A stretch of 64,000 nucleotides of DNA from JAHZKN01 sp965250205 (lineage in GTDB: Bacteria; Pseudomonadota; Alphaproteobacteria; Rhizobiales; Hyphomicrobiaceae). Where the stretch lies: positions 124,001 to 188,000 of the forward strand of contig CBDFNK010000018.1 of the NCBI GenBank assembly GCA_965250205.1, given 5' to 3'. Position 1 is the first letter of the stretch. Each line of letters opens with the position of its first letter. Position numbers and translations under genes: made by a program. The notes beneath the pieces are model-generated. The model saw only the letters and a list, made by a program, of their open reading frames with translations, did not search any database and was not told the DNA's origin. Positions 61,725 to 64,000 of this stretch are shown here, in pieces.

Positions 61725-63085
61725 CGCCTTCCTCCGCGTGATGACGCACCCCTGAGTTTAGCCTTCTTGATAAGGCCCTCATACTGGTGCGCCAAAAGAT
61801 GACTTTGCACCTGCGCAACGGTGTCCATGGTGACAGACACCGCGATCAGCAGCGAGGTGCCGCCGAAGTAGAATGGCACAGCAGCCTTTGCACGCAGAAT
61901 TTCAGGCAACACACAAACAGCGGCCAGATAAATAGCACCAACGACAGTGATCCGCGTCAAAACATAGTCGATATATTCAGCCGTGCGATCACCAGGGCGT
62001 ATGCCTGGAATAAAGCCACCGTATTTGCGCAAATTGTCAGCGGTGTCCTTCGGGTTGAACACCACGGCGGTGTAGAAGAACGCGAAGAAGATGATCAGCG
62101 TGACAAAGGTCAACAGATAGAGCGGTTGGCCGGGACCAAGTGCTGCCGTAATCGTGTTCAGCCAGTCTGGACCGCCACCTTGCGCGCTTGAGAATTGCGC
62201 AGCCGTCACAGGTAACAACAACAGGGACGATGCGAAGATCGGCGGGATCACACCAGATGAGTTGAGCTTCAACGGCAGGTGAGAGCTTTCACCTTGGGCC
62301 TGTCGATTGCCGACCTGTCGTTTCGGATATTGAATCAACAAGCGTCGCTGGGCACGTTCAATAAAGACGATCGCGGCGACCACAAACAACATCAGTGCCA
62401 GAAGCGCCAACAACATGAAAGTTGAGATTGCGCCTTCGCGCGCCATGCCGAAGAGCTGCGGGATCGCAACTGGCAGGCCGGCGACGATGCCAGCGAAGAT
62501 GATCAGCGAGATACCATTACCTATGCCGCGCTGAGTGATCTGCTCACCAAGCCACATCAGGAACATTGTGCCGCCGACAAGCGTAATGACCGTTGTCAGG
62601 CGGAAGAAGTAGCCTGGGTCAATAACGACTGCACCCGCTTCTGAGCGCGACCCTTCAAGACCAACAGCAATACCGTAGGCTTGGAACGCAGCCAAAATCA
62701 CCGTGAGATAGCGCGTGTATTGGTTGATCTGCTTGCGACCCTGCTCGCCCTCTTTCTTCAGCTTTTCAAGCGTCGGGTTCACCGACTGCATGAGCTGCAT
62801 GATAATCGAAGCCGAGATATAAGGCATAATGTTCAGCGCGAAGATCGCCATACGCTCAACGGCACCGCCAGAGAACATGTTAAACATGCCCAGGATGCCT
62901 TGCGATTGAGAATTAAACAGCGCTTCGAAAGCCGCGACATTGATGCCGGGAATAGGAATCCAGGTGCCAAAGCGATAAACCAACAGCGCACCTAGCGTGA
63001 ACCAGATGCGCCGCTTCAGGTCTTCCGCCTTGGAAAAGGCAGAAAAATTTAGGTTCTTAGCAAGCTGCTCGGCAGCTGAAACCAT
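61721..63085 (-). CDS. secY: protein translocase subunit SecY
   Basis: 454 residues from the ATG at 63085 (an ATG upstream adds eight). Ten membrane helices. Conserved FGTWIPIPGIN near the start, the plug region MFSGGAVERMAIFALNIMPYI, NGISLIIFAGI, and the large cytoplasmic loop with RRLLIQYPKRQVG. Channel of the Sec pathway in the inner membrane. Followed immediately by adk. Confidence 0.98.
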   Translation of the reverse strand: MVSAAEQLAKNLNFSAFSKAEDLKRRIWFTLGALLVYRFGTWIPIPGINVAAFEALFNSQSQGILGMFNMFSGGAVERMAIFALNIMPYISASIIMQLMQSVNPTLEKLKKEGEQGRKQINQYTRYLTVILAAFQAYGIAVGLEGSRSEAGAVVIDPGYFFRLTTVITLVGGTMFLMWLGEQITQRGIGNGISLIIFAGIVAGLPVAIPQLFGMAREGAISTFMLLALLALMLFVVAAIVFIERAQRRLLIQYPKRQVGNRQAQGESSHLPLKLNSSGVIPPIFASSLLLLPVTAAQFSSAQGGGPDWLNTITAALGPGQPLYLLTFVTLIIFFAFFYTAVVFNPKDTADNLRKYGGFIPGIRPGDRTAEYIDYVLTRITVVGAIYLAAVCVLPEILRAKAAVPFYFGGTSLLIAVSVTMDTVAQVQSHLLAHQYEGLIKKAKLRGASSRGGRR

Positions 63086-63179
63086 GATCCGTGTCTCCCA
63101 CCTGCACAAAGCCAGTGTGCAGCAAACTCTTCAGGTGGGGGCCAAACCGCAAATTAAAAGGCGGCAGTCCCCATAAGTG

Positions 63180-63710
63180 TTACTTTTTCTCTTTGGCCGC
63201 TTTTTTGGCAGCCGTCTTTTTGCGCTTTTCTTCGTCCGCCGCCAAAACCTTTGGCTCAATAATTTTGATTGAGCCGCCAGCCTTTTCAATCGCAACCGTT
63301 GCAGACGCTGTCGCGTGATTAACTGTTAGTGCCAGCTTGGCTTTCAACGCGCCATTGCCGAGAATCCGCAGACCATCTTTTGCACGCCGCACAGCACCGA
63401 TTTCAACCAGCGTAGCAACGGTAACGTCACCACCATCTTTCAGCTTGCCAGCTTCGACAGCAGCTTGCAGTTGACCAAGGTTGATCTCGTTGTAGTTCTT
63501 GCGGCGCCACTTGGTGAAACCACGCTTTGGTAGACGGCGATGCAATGGCATCTGGCCACCTTCAAAGCCTGCAAGAGCAACACCCTCGCGCGACTTTTGG
63601 CCTTTGACGCCACGCCCTGCTGTTTTGCCGACACCTGAGCCGATACCGCGACCTACGCGGACCCGGTTTTTGTTGGCACCAGCATTGTCTTTAACTTCGT
63701 TGAGCCGCAT
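63180..63710 (-). CDS. rplO: 50S ribosomal protein L15
   Basis: 176 residues from the ATG at 63710 (MRLNEVKDNAGA). Gly/Lys-rich N-terminal arm GRGIGSGVGKTAGRGVKGQK and core GFEGGQMPLHRRLPKRGF. The C-terminal extension (EEKRKKTAAKKAAKEKK) is lysine/alanine-rich and longer than in E. coli, as in other alphaproteobacteria. Confidence 0.98.
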   Translation of the reverse strand: MRLNEVKDNAGANKNRVRVGRGIGSGVGKTAGRGVKGQKSREGVALAGFEGGQMPLHRRLPKRGFTKWRRKNYNEINLGQLQAAVEAGKLKDGGDVTVATLVEIGAVRRAKDGLRILGNGALKAKLALTVNHATASATVAIEKAGGSIKIIEPKVLAADEEKRKKTAAKKAAKEKK

Positions 63711-63743
63711 GGGACCCACACTCCTTAATAAGTGTCCAAAACC

Positions 63744-63938
63744 TTAGGCTTGATCTTCCACAATGCGCACCAGGTGATGCACCTTGTTGATCATGCCCCG
63801 TACAGCAGGGGTATCTTCCAACGTTCGCGTACGATGCAGCTTGTTGAGACCAAGACCTACCAAGGTCTGCCCTTGCACCTTATTGCGTCGGATCGGAGAG
63901 CCGATCTGTTCGACTGTAACTGTCTTTTTCGCTGCCAT
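63744..63938 (-). CDS. rpmD: 50S ribosomal protein L30
   Basis: 64 residues, the standard small L30. Core VTVEQIGSPIRRNKVQGQTL and GLNKLHRTRTLEDTPAVRGM. 33 bp between the preceding gene stop and its ATG, as expected after rpsE. Confidence 0.97.
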   Translation of the reverse strand: MAAKKTVTVEQIGSPIRRNKVQGQTLVGLGLNKLHRTRTLEDTPAVRGMINKVHHLVRIVEDQA

Positions 63939-63971
63939 CTTCGTTCACCGGTTGGTCGCCGCTTTGAGAGA

Positions 63972-64000
63972 CTAGCCCCGCAGCAGCGCAATCAAAGTTT
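63972..64000 (-). CDS. rpsE: 3' end of a gene, probably rpsE (30S ribosomal protein S5)
   Basis: Only 29 bases are in the window; the frame ending TAG at 63972 reads TLIALLRG. The call rests on position: rpsE always precedes rpmD in this operon in alphaproteobacteria. The short tail itself is not diagnostic, and a TGA in another frame (63992-63994) is an alternative end. Confidence 0.4.

Overview
The window is a chromosomal segment of an alphaproteobacterium, most likely of the order Hyphomicrobiales (Rhizobiales). Three things point there. The right end carries the gene order (rpsE)-rpmD-rplO-secY-adk-rpsM-rpsK-rpoA-rplQ, followed on the same strand by a degP-type protease, rarA, crcB, an rluC-type synthase, a HAD phosphatase, an ATP12 chaperone and propionyl-CoA carboxylase. 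Several alphaproteobacterial families occur (DUF1489, ATP12, TAXI-type TRAP binding protein, glnB-glnA). The intergenic hairpin repeats contain a CCAAAACCGG...CCACTTTTGG core of a kind common in that order. No identification below order is attempted.

Layout. 1-6 kb: 3' part of uvrA; a two-gene three-Cys cassette (tcmP + DUF5131); a MAPEG protein; a LuxR-type ligand-binding protein without a DNA-binding domain; msrA; a frameshifted scrap of a second MAPEG gene. 6.5-15.6 kb: small membrane and envelope proteins, two L,D-transpeptidases, a secreted TPR protein, a hotdog thioesterase. 15.6-20.2 kb: NAD(P)HX repair enzyme nnr, then glnB-glnA, with a nest of repeat families between them. 20.2-24.1 kb: an AT-rich island with a secreted subtilisin-like protease broken by one frameshift, and a large RTX calcium-binding protein. 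24-32.7 kb: accessory secreted and membrane proteins of mostly unknown function, two methyltransferase-like proteins, and a candidate 20-residue peptide gene in an otherwise empty kilobase. 32.7-40.9 kb: mgtE, two tandem NodB-type polysaccharide deacetylases, a decayed IS630 transposase, an MsbA-like ABC exporter, tRNA-Leu(GAG) and lipB. 41-49.8 kb: a histone H1-like protein and both propionyl-CoA carboxylase subunits, separated by a TAXI binding protein and small secreted proteins. 50-64 kb: housekeeping block (DUF2750, ATP12, HAD, rluC-type, crcB, rarA, degP, rplQ to rpmD), with one oddity, an orphan Tae4-type peptidoglycan amidase.

Shared themes. Many genes act on the envelope: L,D-transpeptidases, deacetylases, the Tae4-like amidase, the DegP protease, and secreted basic or Cys-rich proteins. 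Carbon and nitrogen functions are glnBA, PCC and lipB.

The most unusual signal is a dispersed repeat of about 130-145 bp (six copies here, one reduced to 53 bp). Each copy is bounded by CTAG, and in three copies the end supplies the TAG stop codon of the neighbouring gene, including rpoA. Other signals are a 96-bp element triplicated in tandem, a 40-bp hairpin unit repeated four times exactly between two convergent stop codons, the three-Cys cassette, and the orphan Tae4.
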